Assembly: GCA_964351995.1 (NCBI GenBank)
Contig: CAYGQE010000009.1
Span: 1-64,000 of the forward strand
DNA length: 64,000 nt
Reading direction: 5' to 3'
Source: SZUA-35 sp964351995
GTDB taxonomy: Bacteria; Actinomycetota; Acidimicrobiia; Acidimicrobiales; SZUA-35
A model generated the notes under the pieces. It had not been told where the DNA came from. It searched no databases and saw only the letters and a list, made by a program, of their open reading frames with translations. Shown here piece after piece: positions 43,109-52,004 of the stretch (within the stretch, counting starts at the first letter, position 1; each line of letters starts with the position of its first letter). A program made the translations under genes and the position numbers.

Positions 43109-43181
43109 GCCCCGTTCGTCTAGAGGCCTAGGACGCCGGCTTCTCATGCCGGTAGCACGGGTTCAAATCCCGTACGGGGTA
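43109..43181 (+). tRNA. tRNA-Glu (anticodon CUC)
   Basis: Acceptor GCCCCGT / ACGGGGT with a G-U first pair, anticodon stem CCGGC / GCCGG around loop TTCTCAT (anticodon CTC), T arm CGGGTTCAAATCCCG, discriminator A, no encoded CCA. It lies 89 bases after tRNA-Gln and could be co-transcribed with it. Confidence 0.94.
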
Positions 43182-43187
43182 CAACAC

Positions 43188-43217
43188 AAAGGCTCGCTTC
43201 GTTCGAAGCGGGCCTTT
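43188..43217 (+). terminator. Terminator hairpin after tRNA-Glu
   Basis: AAAGGC T CGCTTCG / CGAAGCG G GCCTTT: a continuous stem with one T-G wobble and a tiny loop, starting 6 bases after the tRNA. GTTTTGT follows at 43222. The remaining bases to 43354 show only an AAGGA ribosome binding site for the next gene. Confidence 0.7.
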
Positions 43218-43354
43218 GGACGTTTTGTCCTGTGACATGTTGATCGTCTGATGACGCCTGTGTGTGCTTTGCTCGAGGGTGGTGTTGTTGAACCGGGGAC
43301 TTGCTACAACTCGTGTTGTCATAGTGATGAGCTCTACAACAACAAGGAAGTTCT

Positions 43355-43894
43355 ATGTCCACGCCTGAGACCGCCGTCCGCTCGTATCTGCAATGGTTGG
43401 AAGATCCCAGTTCTGTGCGTGATCACGTAGCCATTGCTGAGGCCGAGTCTGCATCGAAGAATGCGAAGGATCCCATCGAACGACTGAAAGCTCTGTCGGC
43501 GTTGCAGGTGCTCGAAGCCGTCGATGGTGCGACATTCCGGGCTGGCTTCGTTGAACACGCTGCCGAATGGGCAAACGAGAATGCGGTGACTGCCGAAGCC
43601 TTTGCGACGCTCGGTGTCCCAGCCGAGGTGCTCTCCGAGGCCGGATTGGTCAAAGCCAAAGTGCACATGAGCTCCGGGAAGCGTCGCACGCGGATCAGTC
43701 CTGACTCGGTCCGAGACGCGATCCCATCGGTGGCTTTCAGCATCGCCGATCTCGAAGCAGCTTCTGGCGCGTCGACCGCCACGGTGCGCAAGGTCATTGC
43801 CGAGATGACCGAGGCCGGCACCTTGCGAGACCTTGGTCCCGATCAGAAGCACACCGGGCGAGGTCGGGCACCCCTGCTGTTCACGAAGAACTGA
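43355..43894 (+). CDS. Conserved protein with C-terminal winged-helix-like domain
   Basis: 179 residues. N-terminal helices (TAVRSYLQWLEDPSSVRD) and repeated Ala/Glu helices, then a basic joint MSSGKRRTRIS and a winged-helix-like end SIADLEAASGASTATVRKVI followed by GTLRDLGPDQKHTGRGRAPL. DNA binding is likely but the regulated genes are unknown. ATG 43355 has AAGGA upstream. I recognise the general type from actinobacteria, not a named family. Confidence 0.75.
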   Translation: MSTPETAVRSYLQWLEDPSSVRDHVAIAEAESASKNAKDPIERLKALSALQVLEAVDGATFRAGFVEHAAEWANENAVTAEAFATLGVPAEVLSEAGLVKAKVHMSSGKRRTRISPDSVRDAIPSVAFSIADLEAASGASTATVRKVIAEMTEAGTLRDLGPDQKHTGRGRAPLLFTKN

Positions 43895-43913
43895 GCACCC
43901 GTCGGTTGCTGAG

Positions 43914-45323
43914 TCAGTGATCGGCGAGCTCTCGTTGCAGTTTGTCCTCGTCGTAGCCGAGGAACAGCAACGCGGCGATGCCGTAGAGGATCACGCCGGC
44001 CAAGCCGGACAGTCGAATACCGAGGTCGTCGCCGATGTCGCGCCCGAACGACGTCAGGAGCGCAAACAGGATCACACCGACGGTCTGGCTCACTTTCTGC
44101 ATGAAGGTTCGGGCGGCGAAGAACATCGCGGCCGATGCCTCCCCGGTGGTGCGAGCGGAGTGTTCGGCGATGTCGGTGAGGATCCAGCCTGGGATGACGC
44201 TGAGAATGGCGAACGGCACCGAGAAGATCACGATGAGCAGTACCCCTTCGAGCCAGTTCGGGAATGGGTAGCGGCCAAGAAAGATCACGCCGATGAAGTC
44301 GAACGCTGCGATCGCAAATGCAAAAATGACCAAACGTTTTCCGCTGTGCTTTTTGGCAATGGCGTTCACTGCTGGATACAGCACCATGGCGACCACCACC
44401 ATCAACAGCAAGAGGGGACCAGTCAGCTCTTCTTCCAATTCGAGCAAGACCGTCACGTAGTACAACAGGCCCGTCTGAATGATCATCAAGCCACAGAAGT
44501 AGGCAAGATCAGCAGCGACGTAGAAGCGGAAATAGGGATTGCCGAACACGCGACGTAGCGAGTCTCTCAGTGGGGTCTGTCCTGGAGCGTCTCGAGAGGC
44601 CCACGCCCGTTCATCAACGGTGAAACGGGGCACCAACATGGCAACCGCAGCAATCGTGCAGACAGCGACGACCGACAGCTGCCATGCTCGCACCGTCGAC
44701 ACGCCGGTATCGCCGATGACTGCCGACAGGAATGGTGTGGTGGCGGCGATGACGATGCCGAGCGCCCAGGCAACCGACGTCCACGTCGCGAGGTCGAGAC
44801 GCTCGGCTGGCGTCCGGCCCAGATCGGCCACAAGGGAGAAGGCGGGTGTGACGTAGGCCGTCAGGGCGACGTAGAGCAGCAGCTGAATGACAAGGAGCCA
44901 CACGATGTTCCACCCGCTCAGCCGAGTCAGGGGCGGAATGAACATGAGCATCGTCAGCACCGCCGCTGGTACTGCGGCGTAGGTCATGAATGGGATCCGC
45001 CGACCCAGCCGATGTGTGCTGCGATCCGAGAAGATGGCGATCAGTGGATCCGTGATCGCATCGGTGATGCGGCCGGCTGCGGCGATGAGCACGATCGCGT
45101 TGAGGACCACCAGGAACGTGGTGTCGGTGACGAGCTGGGGAAGGCCTGCGGATGCAGGTGGGAGGTAGAAAAACACCAGCAGAATGCCGAGCAGGTTGAT
45201 GAGGATCGACATGCCGCCGTGGCCAACGGAGAGCCCGATGACGACCTTCTTGGGGAGTGGAGGTAGCCCTTCGACAACGGTTGGCTTGCCGTCGGCATCG
45301 GTGGAGGGCACCTCGGTGGTCAC
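43914..45323 (-). CDS. GPH/MelB-type sugar:cation symporter (MFS)
   Basis: 469 residues, about 12 membrane helices. Typical of the glycoside-pentoside-hexuronide family: AAAGRITDAITDPLIAIFSD followed by RLGRRIPFM, TAYVTPAFSLVADLG, and a late LSVIPGWILTDIAEHSARTTGE. Substrate unknown, probably a glycoside or lipid-linked compound. GTG 45323 was chosen since homologues begin near here; TACGGT lies eight bases upstream. Longer starts would overlap the divergent lipoprotein. Confidence 0.85.
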   Translation of the reverse strand: MTTEVPSTDADGKPTVVEGLPPLPKKVVIGLSVGHGGMSILINLLGILLVFFYLPPASAGLPQLVTDTTFLVVLNAIVLIAAAGRITDAITDPLIAIFSDRSTHRLGRRIPFMTYAAVPAAVLTMLMFIPPLTRLSGWNIVWLLVIQLLLYVALTAYVTPAFSLVADLGRTPAERLDLATWTSVAWALGIVIAATTPFLSAVIGDTGVSTVRAWQLSVVAVCTIAAVAMLVPRFTVDERAWASRDAPGQTPLRDSLRRVFGNPYFRFYVAADLAYFCGLMIIQTGLLYYVTVLLELEEELTGPLLLLMVVVAMVLYPAVNAIAKKHSGKRLVIFAFAIAAFDFIGVIFLGRYPFPNWLEGVLLIVIFSVPFAILSVIPGWILTDIAEHSARTTGEASAAMFFAARTFMQKVSQTVGVILFALLTSFGRDIGDDLGIRLSGLAGVILYGIAALLFLGYDEDKLQRELADH

Positions 45324-45403
45324 GAGGGTGCACCGTACTCCTGACTGATCACATCGTTTCTTGGCGCGACTCCGAATCTGCGGGTCGCTCCTAAACTCTG
45401 ACG

Positions 45404-45742
45404 ATGCGCATTCGCTGGTTCGGCCTCCTCTTCGCCCTCGGGGCTGTTGCGTCTGGGTGCACCAGCGAAGCGTCGACGCCGATCGATCTCGATCGAAGCA
45501 CCACAACGAGTCCTCCGGTCACCGGTCTTCCCGAACTACCAGACGACGACCCCAACGCCGACTCTCGCGAGTTGGTGATCGAGCTGGCCAAGGAAGAATG
45601 CCGGAAAGACCCCACTCGCGAGTTCGGTGTGGTGGTGATTGCTGACCCGGACGGGGTCGAGGTCAACCGCTACGAGTATCCGTGTGCCGACCTCGAAGCC
45701 GACGAGAACACTGGAAACACCGGGGCAAGCGGCGACGAGTGA
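45404..45742 (+). CDS. Small lipoprotein
   Basis: 112 residues. Signal peptide RIRWFGLLFALGAVASGC with lipobox Cys 19, then a Thr/Pro linker and a short acidic domain with two Cys (EECRKDP, EYPCADL). Function unknown. ATG 45404 lies six bases after TAAACT, a leaderless arrangement. Confidence 0.7.
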   Translation: MRIRWFGLLFALGAVASGCTSEASTPIDLDRSTTTSPPVTGLPELPDDDPNADSRELVIELAKEECRKDPTREFGVVVIADPDGVEVNRYEYPCADLEADENTGNTGASGDE

Positions 45743-45743
45743 G

Positions 45744-46076
45744 TCAGCCGCTGCTGAGCTGGAGACCCGCCCAGGCCGCTGAGACACCGAGCCCCAGACT
45801 GAGCATCAGGTAGGTCGCTGCCTGCCCGTAGCGGCGTTCATCGAGCAATCGGGCGACTTCGTTTGCCAGCGTCGACCACGTCGAGGCAGCGCCGAGCAAA
45901 CCGATGCGAAAGCCGTCGGCGGCGATTCCTGTCCACGACGCGCTAAGGCCGAGTAGGAACGCCGCGCCGAGGTTGATGGTGAGCGTGCCGATGAGCGGCG
46001 GCAGAATGCGGGCGGTCACTGCCCTGGCAACAGCGCCGACAGCGCCCAAGGCCGCCACGAGGGCGATCAGGGTCAT
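45744..46076 (-). CDS. crcB: Fluoride channel subunit 2 (FluC/CrcB family, diverged)
   Basis: 110 residues, four membrane helices. The family core is recognisable but diverged: TLTINLGAAFLLG (Asn of the pore) and GLLGAASTWSTLANEVARLL in place of the usual GGxTTFSTF. It overlaps the upstream fluC gene by four bases (ATGA), the arrangement seen for heterodimeric fluoride exporters of Gram-positive bacteria. No fluoride riboswitch was found upstream. Confidence 0.88.
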   Translation of the reverse strand: MTLIALVAALGAVGAVARAVTARILPPLIGTLTINLGAAFLLGLSASWTGIAADGFRIGLLGAASTWSTLANEVARLLDERRYGQAATYLMLSLGLGVSAAWAGLQLSSG

Positions 46077-46528
46077 TGCGGACCCTCGGGGCTGCGTGTC
46101 GAGGTTCGTTTCGTCAACTCGTAGCCGGTGGCGGCAGCAGCGATGGCCAGTACAGCCGTGCTCACGAGAGAGACAAGCGCCGTGGATAGCGAGGACGAGT
46201 CGAGGCGCTGGGCCACGTCGACCATGTGTGTGGAGAAGGTCGTTAGGCCCCCGCACAGACCGAGACCGATCAGCGCCGCCCAGTGATCTCGAGCTTCACC
46301 GGCGTTGCCGTGCAACGGTGAGCCCGAGTGTTGCAACCAGGCAGTGATCGACCCGAGGGCGAGCGAGCCGGCGACATTCAAGACGAGGACCGCGACCGAG
46401 GCGTTGAGCTGGATGGAGGTGACGCCGTGGCGAACAAGCGATCCGAGCGCGCCACCGAGCCCCACCAGGATCAGTGGATGCGCCCGCGTGATCGCGTCAG
46501 CTGAGGGCCGGAGGCGGCCAGAGGTCAT
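46073..46528 (-). CDS. crcB: Fluoride channel subunit 1 (FluC/CrcB family)
   Basis: 151 residues with a polar N-terminal extension (about 15) and tail. Helices include LILVGLGGALGSLVRHGVTS, VLVLNVAGSLALGSITAW and LIGLGLCGGLTTFSTHMVDV, the last carrying the conserved phenylalanine and threonine pore signature. It forms a dual-topology fluoride channel, here probably with the subunit encoded just downstream. Leaderless-type CAGACT lies seven bases before ATG 46528. Confidence 0.9.
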   Translation of the reverse strand: MTSGRLRPSADAITRAHPLILVGLGGALGSLVRHGVTSIQLNASVAVLVLNVAGSLALGSITAWLQHSGSPLHGNAGEARDHWAALIGLGLCGGLTTFSTHMVDVAQRLDSSSLSTALVSLVSTAVLAIAAAATGYELTKRTSTRSPEGPQ

Positions 46529-46644
46529 CGACGCCAGTCTGGTCGAGCGCTGCAGCGATTGGGGGATGGGCTACTGGGTGTTGTCGGCATCGATTCGAGT
46601 TCTCCGAGGAAGTGCCTCTCAGCGCTTCCCCTTACCCTGTCGAG

Positions 46645-47463
46645 GTGCCTTCCTCCCAAACTGAGTTGTCCGAAACCTCCGACGGGTTCACCCAATTGCG
46701 TCGGCACTGGGCTGCGGATGCGCCGCGGGCGAGCATGCTGATCGTTCACGGCATCGGCGAGCATTCCGGTCGCTACGAGCACGTCGGATCCTTCTTCGCC
46801 GAGCAGAGAATCGACACGCTTTCTTACGATCAGCGTGGTTTCGGTCAATCCGGTGGCCGGCGAGCGTTCGTGAAGTCGTTCGACCAGTACCTCGATGATG
46901 TCGAGCAACTGCTCGAGCTGCGGCGTGAAGCTGGCCTGCCGGTGATCTTGTTCGGTCACTCACTCGGTGGCCTGGTCGTCATGACGTATCTCACGAGCGA
47001 TCGGCCGCAGCCAGATTTGGCTGTGCTCAGCGCCCCGGCACTCGAAGCGGATGTGCCCGGCTGGCAGAAGCTGTTTGCTCCGGTCATTGGTCGGCTGCTT
47101 CCCAAGCAGCACATTCCGGCGAAGATCGATGCTGAGTTGCTGTCTCGTGACGTGGCTGTCCAGCAGGCATACGTCGACGATCCATTGGTGATTGCCGGTG
47201 CCACTGCCGGTTTGGGGAACGAGATCTTCAACACGATGGCATCGACCAGCGCGAGGCTCGACCGGCTCAGCGTGCCGACATACGTGCTGCATGGCGCCGA
47301 AGATCGCCTGGTCCCAACGTCAGCGTCGGAGGCGATGGGAGCACTTCCCGGCGTGACACGAAAGGTGTGGGATGGACTGCGTCATGAATGCATGAACGAG
47401 CCAGAGCAGGCGGAGGTCCTGGCCGGAATCGTCGAGTGGCTCGACACCGAACTCGCTGGCTGA
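46645..47463 (+). CDS. Monoacylglycerol lipase-like alpha/beta hydrolase
   Basis: 272 residues. Lysophospholipase/monoglyceride lipase pattern: ASMLIVHGIGEHSGRYEHV, YDQRGFGQSGGRRAFV, nucleophile in VILFGHSLGGLVVM, acid in VLHGAEDRLVPTSAS and His in DGLRHECMNEPE. It probably releases fatty acid from monoacylglycerols or related esters. GTG 46645 is six bases after TACCCT (46633-46638); the frame stays open to GTG 46612 but that start has weaker support. Confidence 0.87.
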   Translation: MPSSQTELSETSDGFTQLRRHWAADAPRASMLIVHGIGEHSGRYEHVGSFFAEQRIDTLSYDQRGFGQSGGRRAFVKSFDQYLDDVEQLLELRREAGLPVILFGHSLGGLVVMTYLTSDRPQPDLAVLSAPALEADVPGWQKLFAPVIGRLLPKQHIPAKIDAELLSRDVAVQQAYVDDPLVIAGATAGLGNEIFNTMASTSARLDRLSVPTYVLHGAEDRLVPTSASEAMGALPGVTRKVWDGLRHECMNEPEQAEVLAGIVEWLDTELAG

Positions 47464-47474
47464 TCAGCAACGAA

Positions 47475-48260
47475 TCAGCTGATCTCGAGCCGAGCTCGGA
47501 AAAACTCGAGGACGGTGTTGACCGCCTCGTGAGCGGGGTGGCCTTCTTCCTCGACCACCTCGGTGGTCAGGACGGAATGCGACTTGGCATCGAAGCCATA
47601 GGCGTTGCCCGGCGATGAGTCGATCTCGACGGCGATGAACCCGTCGCCCAATTCGCTGCGGAGTGTGTCGAAGCGGGTTCCCACGAACGAGTCCTCAGTG
47701 AAGCGCAGACCCAGGACCGGGCAGCCGGCATCGACACGTTCTTTCACGATGCGAAGATCAGCGGCCGAGACACCGAGGTCCGCGCCACGCTTCGCTCCGA
47801 TGGGGAGCGGCAAACTGGGCTGACTCAACACAGGGGCGACGACGGTCTCGTCGACCATCATCGCAAGGGCAAAGCCACCGGTGAAGCACATGCCGATCGC
47901 TCCGACACCAGGGCCACCACACTCTTCGTGCAGCGATGCAGCGAGGGCTCGAAGCCAGACCGTGATCGGTGACGTCTTGCCCACCGCCAACGCAGTGAAT
48001 TCCTCGCTGATGCAAGCCTTGGGCATGACGGTTGCCAACGCCTTGTAGGTGCCATCGGCCCCGTCAGTGCCGAACATCGACGGCATGGCCACGGTGCAGC
48101 CTGCATTGGCGACCCTGCGGGCGAAGTCCGCAACCTCAGGAGTGATCCCTGGCATCTCGGCCATGACGACCACGGCAGGGCCGGTGCCCTTGCGATAGAC
48201 GGTGCGCGTGGCCTCGTGGAAGGTGGCTTCGGTCCGTTCGAAGTCGGTCAGATCATCCAT
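47475..48260 (-). CDS. Dienelactone hydrolase family protein
   Basis: 261 residues. Cysteine nucleophile C125 in GAIGMCFTGGFALAM, preceded by VVVMAEMPGITPEVADFARR; His probably in KSHSVLTTEVVEEEGHPAHE. Family members hydrolyse dienelactones or other esters; substrate here unknown. ATG 48260 has GGAGG eight bases upstream and the membrane-protein gene ends three bases before, so the two are coupled. Confidence 0.88.
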   Translation of the reverse strand: MDDLTDFERTEATFHEATRTVYRKGTGPAVVVMAEMPGITPEVADFARRVANAGCTVAMPSMFGTDGADGTYKALATVMPKACISEEFTALAVGKTSPITVWLRALAASLHEECGGPGVGAIGMCFTGGFALAMMVDETVVAPVLSQPSLPLPIGAKRGADLGVSAADLRIVKERVDAGCPVLGLRFTEDSFVGTRFDTLRSELGDGFIAVEIDSSPGNAYGFDAKSHSVLTTEVVEEEGHPAHEAVNTVLEFFRARLEIS

Positions 48261-48263
48261 GGG

Positions 48264-49427
48264 TCACACCTCCTTGGGTGGGTTCGGCGACGCAGGTTCA
48301 TCGGGATCGACGTAGCCGCGGCCTTCGATCCATACGGGTTCGCGCTTTGGCTGCGGCTCCTGTGCCCAGGGATTGCCGTCGGGTAGCGCCTGCGCTGGTT
48401 GGTGGGGAGCCCCGGCAGGGTTGGCCGTTGGGCCGGGACGAGCTGATGGCGGCTGCTCGGCGGTGAGGGGCGCCGACTGCACCACGGTCTGGTCAGCGGG
48501 TTGCTGGGGGAGCGGCCGGCCGTAGCCCTCCACTGGCGCCGTGGGTGCAGCGGTACCGATCCGGTTGGCAGTGTTGACCGCGCCCTGCCCTCTCGGTGTC
48601 CGAGCGGGCTGAGCGACTCGGGCTGGCTGACGCTCGGCCACGGCGGTCCAAGCCATCGATGCAATCACGAGCCCGACACCGACGACACCCATGAAGATGG
48701 CGGGCCGAATCATTGCGCCGAAGAAGACGTCGATCGCTGCGGTGATGAGCGCTGAGGATGCCGGACCGATCAAGGCAGCCAGGTACGGGACGCCAAAACC
48801 GACGAGCAACCAGAAAAGCGAGGCGCCGAACGCCCAGAACGCGACGCGTCGCAGCACGGACGGCCGATCGTTCGTGATCACGAGTGCGGTCGTCGCGCCG
48901 GCCAGTGCGGCAAGAGCGGCAAGGATCGTGACCTGATCGACGAAGTTCTTCAGCGTCCCCAGGAAACTGAGACCCGAGGTGGGCAGCTCCACCGTGGTCG
49001 CTGGCAACTGAGGGATTGCGGACTCGAGTGCGGGGTTGGCGCCGACAAGCGCCGTTCGAAGTGAGTCGCTCAAGACACTGCTGTCGAGAACGACCGGTTG
49101 AGCATTGCCTTCCAGTGCTTGCCTGTGGGTGTCGACGATCGCCTGCTGAACGAATTCCTGCACTCTTGGGTCGTCCAGGGCGAGCGAGGCCGCAGCTTCC
49201 AGTGTCTGACTGGGAACGACGATGTCGCCTGGAATGGCCGCCCCCAAGCTGTCAGCGAGACGGGTGACGAGCACGGATCGAAGCTCTTCGTTGTCGAAGA
49301 CTTGGACCGCCAACCGCTCGGACCGACCTGGATCGAGCACGGTGCGAGACATGATGAAACCCGCCCAGCTGATCGAGGCAACGACCAGCGACAGGCCGAG
49401 AATGAGACCGGCGAACCCTTTACGCAT
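48264..49427 (-). CDS. Multi-pass membrane protein with extracytoplasmic loop and Pro-rich tail
   Basis: 387 residues. First helix FAGLILGLSLVVASISWAGF, then an external domain to about residue 155 (SERLAVQVFDNEELRSVLVT), three further helices (about 163-270) and a cytoplasmic Pro/Gln/Ala-rich tail ending PASPNPPKEV. The layout is shared by many uncharacterised actinobacterial envelope proteins; function unknown. ATG 49427 follows GACACT at six bases. Confidence 0.72.
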   Translation of the reverse strand: MRKGFAGLILGLSLVVASISWAGFIMSRTVLDPGRSERLAVQVFDNEELRSVLVTRLADSLGAAIPGDIVVPSQTLEAAASLALDDPRVQEFVQQAIVDTHRQALEGNAQPVVLDSSVLSDSLRTALVGANPALESAIPQLPATTVELPTSGLSFLGTLKNFVDQVTILAALAALAGATTALVITNDRPSVLRRVAFWAFGASLFWLLVGFGVPYLAALIGPASSALITAAIDVFFGAMIRPAIFMGVVGVGLVIASMAWTAVAERQPARVAQPARTPRGQGAVNTANRIGTAAPTAPVEGYGRPLPQQPADQTVVQSAPLTAEQPPSARPGPTANPAGAPHQPAQALPDGNPWAQEPQPKREPVWIEGRGYVDPDEPASPNPPKEV

Positions 49428-49481
49428 CCGCCCAGTGTCGCGCAGCGGCGGAGGGAATCGTGCCCAAGCTGGCGAGAGGGG

Positions 49482-50453
49482 TCAGAGGGCCCAGAACGGA
49501 TGCGTGCTGGTGTCGCTCGGAGTGGTGAGGATTTCCGGACCATCGTCGGTGATGAGAATGGTGTGCTCGAACTGCGCAGTGCGTCCGCCATCGGCGGTGA
49601 CCGCGGTCCAACCGTCGTCCCACATCCGAGCTCGGTAGGAGCCCTGAGTGATCATTGGCTCGATGGTGAAGGTCATGCCTGGCTCGATGACATCGGTCAG
49701 GCGAGGGTGGTAGTAGTGGCAGATCTGGAGGTCGGTGTGGAACTGCTCTCCGATGCCGTGGCCGACGAAGTCCCGGACGACGCCGAAGCCGGCGCCTTCG
49801 GCGTACTGCTGAATCGCTCGCCCGATTTCGTTGATCGGGTTGCCCGGGATCGCCGCCTCGATGCCGCGCATCGTGGCATCACGGGTGACCCGTGTGAGCC
49901 GCTGCGACTCCTCGTCGACATTGCCGACAAAGAAGGTGGCATTGGTGTCGCCGTGGACGCCCTCTTTGAACAACGTGACGTCGAAGTTGACGATGTCGCC
50001 GTCACGCATGGGGCGATCGTCGGGGATGCCGTGGCAGATCACTTCATTGAGTGATGTGCAGAGTGACTTGGGGAAGGCATCGACAGCGCCCGGATACATC
50101 AGCGGGCTGGGATAGGCCTCGACTTCGATTGCCCTGGCATGGCAGGCCGCATCGATCTCTTCGGTAGTGACACCGGGTTGCACGAGCGTGCCGAGGTAGT
50201 TGAGCGTGTCGGCTGCGAGGCGACCGGTGCGCTTCATGCGGTCGATGATCTCTGGTGACTTGACGCGGTCCTCGTCCCAGCGTTCGTTGGGGTTTCCGCC
50301 GGCCCACATCGGCTGATCGATGGTTTCGGGCACCTCGCGGATGGGCGAAAGGGTGCCGGGGCGAATCGCTTCTTGGGAGTACTTGTGGCAGCGCTTGAAT
50401 TTCTTGCCGCTGCCGCACCAGCAGGTGTCGTTGGCCTTCGTGAGTACACGCAT
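49482..50453 (-). CDS. map: Methionine aminopeptidase with N-terminal SEC-C zinc motif
   Basis: 323 residues, type Ia MetAP that removes initiator methionine. An N-terminal SEC-C motif (CWCGSGKKFKRCH) precedes the pita-bread domain (about 65-310). Metal ligands: Asp pair in DIVNFDVTLFKEGVHGDTNA, His in VGHGIGEQFHTD, Glu in TIEPMI and QFEHTI. ATG 50453 is six bases after TATCCT on the minus strand. Frames run much further upstream but overlap the divergent mutase subunit. Confidence 0.95.
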   Translation of the reverse strand: MRVLTKANDTCWCGSGKKFKRCHKYSQEAIRPGTLSPIREVPETIDQPMWAGGNPNERWDEDRVKSPEIIDRMKRTGRLAADTLNYLGTLVQPGVTTEEIDAACHARAIEVEAYPSPLMYPGAVDAFPKSLCTSLNEVICHGIPDDRPMRDGDIVNFDVTLFKEGVHGDTNATFFVGNVDEESQRLTRVTRDATMRGIEAAIPGNPINEIGRAIQQYAEGAGFGVVRDFVGHGIGEQFHTDLQICHYYHPRLTDVIEPGMTFTIEPMITQGSYRARMWDDGWTAVTADGGRTAQFEHTILITDDGPEILTTPSDTSTHPFWAL

Positions 50454-50534
50454 CTGTTGAGGATATGCCGCAGGCGCACTCGCCGCAGGGTCGTGCTCTG
50501 GCTCTCGTCGAGATCGCGCCCTACGCTCACGCAC

Positions 50535-50930
50535 ATGTCGACAAGAGTGCTGGTGGCGAAGGTGGGCCTTGATGGTCATGACCGAGGGGTCAAGATCGTT
50601 GCTCGAATCCTTCGTGACGCCGGGATGGAAGTGATCTACACCGGTCTTCGCCAGACGCCTCAGATGGTTGCGGCGACGGCGATCGACGAGGACGTCGATG
50701 TGATCGGGCTGTCGATGCACTCCGGGGCGCACCTCACGCTCGCCCCGAAAGTGGTCCAGTTGCTCGCTGAGCAGAACGCCGGAATTCCCGTCGTGGTTGG
50801 TGGCATCATTCCTGAACAAGACATCCAGCGTCTCACCGACGCCGGCATCGCCGCCGTGCTCCACCCCGGAGCATCCTCTGAAGCGGTCGCGGCATCCGTC
50901 CAAGCCGCCGCTGACGCCGCCACCAACTAA
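50535..50930 (+). CDS. B12-binding small subunit of acyl-CoA mutase
   Basis: 131 residues, a complete stand-alone cobalamin-binding Rossmann domain. The cobalt-ligand motif DxHxxG is D13-H15-G18 in GLDGHDRG; base-off B12 pockets GLSMHSGAHLTL and VVVGGIIPEQD follow. It should pair with the large subunit encoded at 52005-53633 in adenosylcobalamin-dependent carbon-skeleton rearrangement. Leaderless start: TACGCT, seven bases, ATG. Confidence 0.93.
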   Translation: MSTRVLVAKVGLDGHDRGVKIVARILRDAGMEVIYTGLRQTPQMVAATAIDEDVDVIGLSMHSGAHLTLAPKVVQLLAEQNAGIPVVVGGIIPEQDIQRLTDAGIAAVLHPGASSEAVAASVQAAADAATN

Positions 50931-50942
50931 CCCACTGGCGCC

Positions 50943-52004
50943 CCCTTCCCCACTGGTGCCGGGGGTTATCACGTTATCAACCGGCTTTCTGCAAGTCCGA
51001 GAGTCATCAACGATCGGTGCAAGGAACCTTGGTGTTGCTGCTGCCCAGCCTCGGCGAACCGCTGGGCCGCGAGCGATGCTGCGGCGGGTGACTTCAGACC
51101 GAGCGCCGTCGCGATGTCTTTGAGCGGGTGGCCAATGTGCCGCTGCGCAACGAATGCAACCATTCCCCTTGCGGGGTTGGGTCGACCACGGAAGCCCGTC
51201 CGAACCTCGCAGAGTTCGACGTTGAAAGCGTCCGCACAGGCTCGCACGACGTCGTCGAGGGGAATCAGTTCAGGTGCGAACAACTCGGGTTGTCGATCGG
51301 CAGGCCGCTGTCGATCTGACTGATCGACTCCGATGATCGCTGGAGGATTTGGCGATCGAAGCTGGCGGGCCAGGAGGTCGTCCTCGGCGAGACCTTCCGT
51401 CGCCGCACGCAAACGCAAGGTGTCGTCTCCGTAGTGGGCCAACACGATCGAGGTGTTGAGGAACCTCGGTATCGACCTTCGCCCGATGTAGCTCGGGTAC
51501 GAAGACCATCGATAGTCCTCGGCCCGTTTGACCATCCCAGCTTCAACGGGGTTTCGATGGACGTATTCGACACATGCCGCCAGGTAAGCATCGCTGTCGA
51601 GCATCGAGCTCCAGAACCGCCGCTCGAAGAGATGGCCCGTTCGGCCGTGTTTGTGGTTGAACCGCTTTGCGTAAACGCCGTTGAGAAAGTGCTGTGTCTT
51701 GCTCAGAGAGCCTTGGTTGTCGCGAATCGTCAAGTGGATGTGGTTGGTCATCAGGCAGAAGGCAAGAACCTCACATCCGAAACGGCTTCTCGCCTCATTC
51801 AGAAGGGCGAGGAATTGACGCCGGTCGTCGTTGTCTTCGAAGACCGCGCAACGATCCACTCCTCTTGCCGTGATGTGGTGGTATGCCCCTGGTTCATTGA
51901 TTCGCCGGTTTCTCGCCATCGGTCAACCGTAGAGACGGGGTCTGACAGCGACCGGTGAAACCGGAGTTGATAACCTGATAACCCCCGGCACCAGTGGGGA
52001 AGGG
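50943..52004. mobile_element. REP-associated tyrosine transposase unit with flanking inverted repeats
   Basis: Left end 50943-50984 and right end 51961-52004 are inverted copies: CCCTTCCCCACTGGTGCCGG and nine more bases match without change, then one mismatch, then GTTATCAAC. One transposase gene lies between. The right repeat stops directly at the mutase large-subunit stop codon and the left begins 12 bases after the small-subunit stop. The unit thus sits exactly between the two convergent mutase genes. Confidence 0.85.
50969..51919 (-). CDS. REP-associated tyrosine transposase (Y1/HUH) with DnaA-like C-terminus
   Basis: 316 residues. HUH nuclease signature NHIHL in FCLMTNHIHLTIRD, catalytic Tyr in AACVEYVHRNPVEAGMV and YHHITARGVDR at the N-terminus identify the TnpA_REP family. 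The C-terminal part (VVRACADAFNVELCEVRTGF, then GHPLKDIATALG) resembles DnaA domain IV. Its stop codon lies inside the left inverted repeat. Such proteins move short palindromic REP DNA and are often domesticated. Confidence 0.9.
   Translation of the reverse strand: MARNRRINEPGAYHHITARGVDRCAVFEDNDDRRQFLALLNEARSRFGCEVLAFCLMTNHIHLTIRDNQGSLSKTQHFLNGVYAKRFNHKHGRTGHLFERRFWSSMLDSDAYLAACVEYVHRNPVEAGMVKRAEDYRWSSYPSYIGRRSIPRFLNTSIVLAHYGDDTLRLRAATEGLAEDDLLARQLRSPNPPAIIGVDQSDRQRPADRQPELFAPELIPLDDVVRACADAFNVELCEVRTGFRGRPNPARGMVAFVAQRHIGHPLKDIATALGLKSPAAASLAAQRFAEAGQQQHQGSLHRSLMTLGLAESRLIT

Noticed and set aside
46529..46644. Fluoride riboswitch upstream of the crcB pair
   Set aside because: I looked for a pseudoknot-like leader with the usual GGxGATGG start and found none; the gene appears leaderless.
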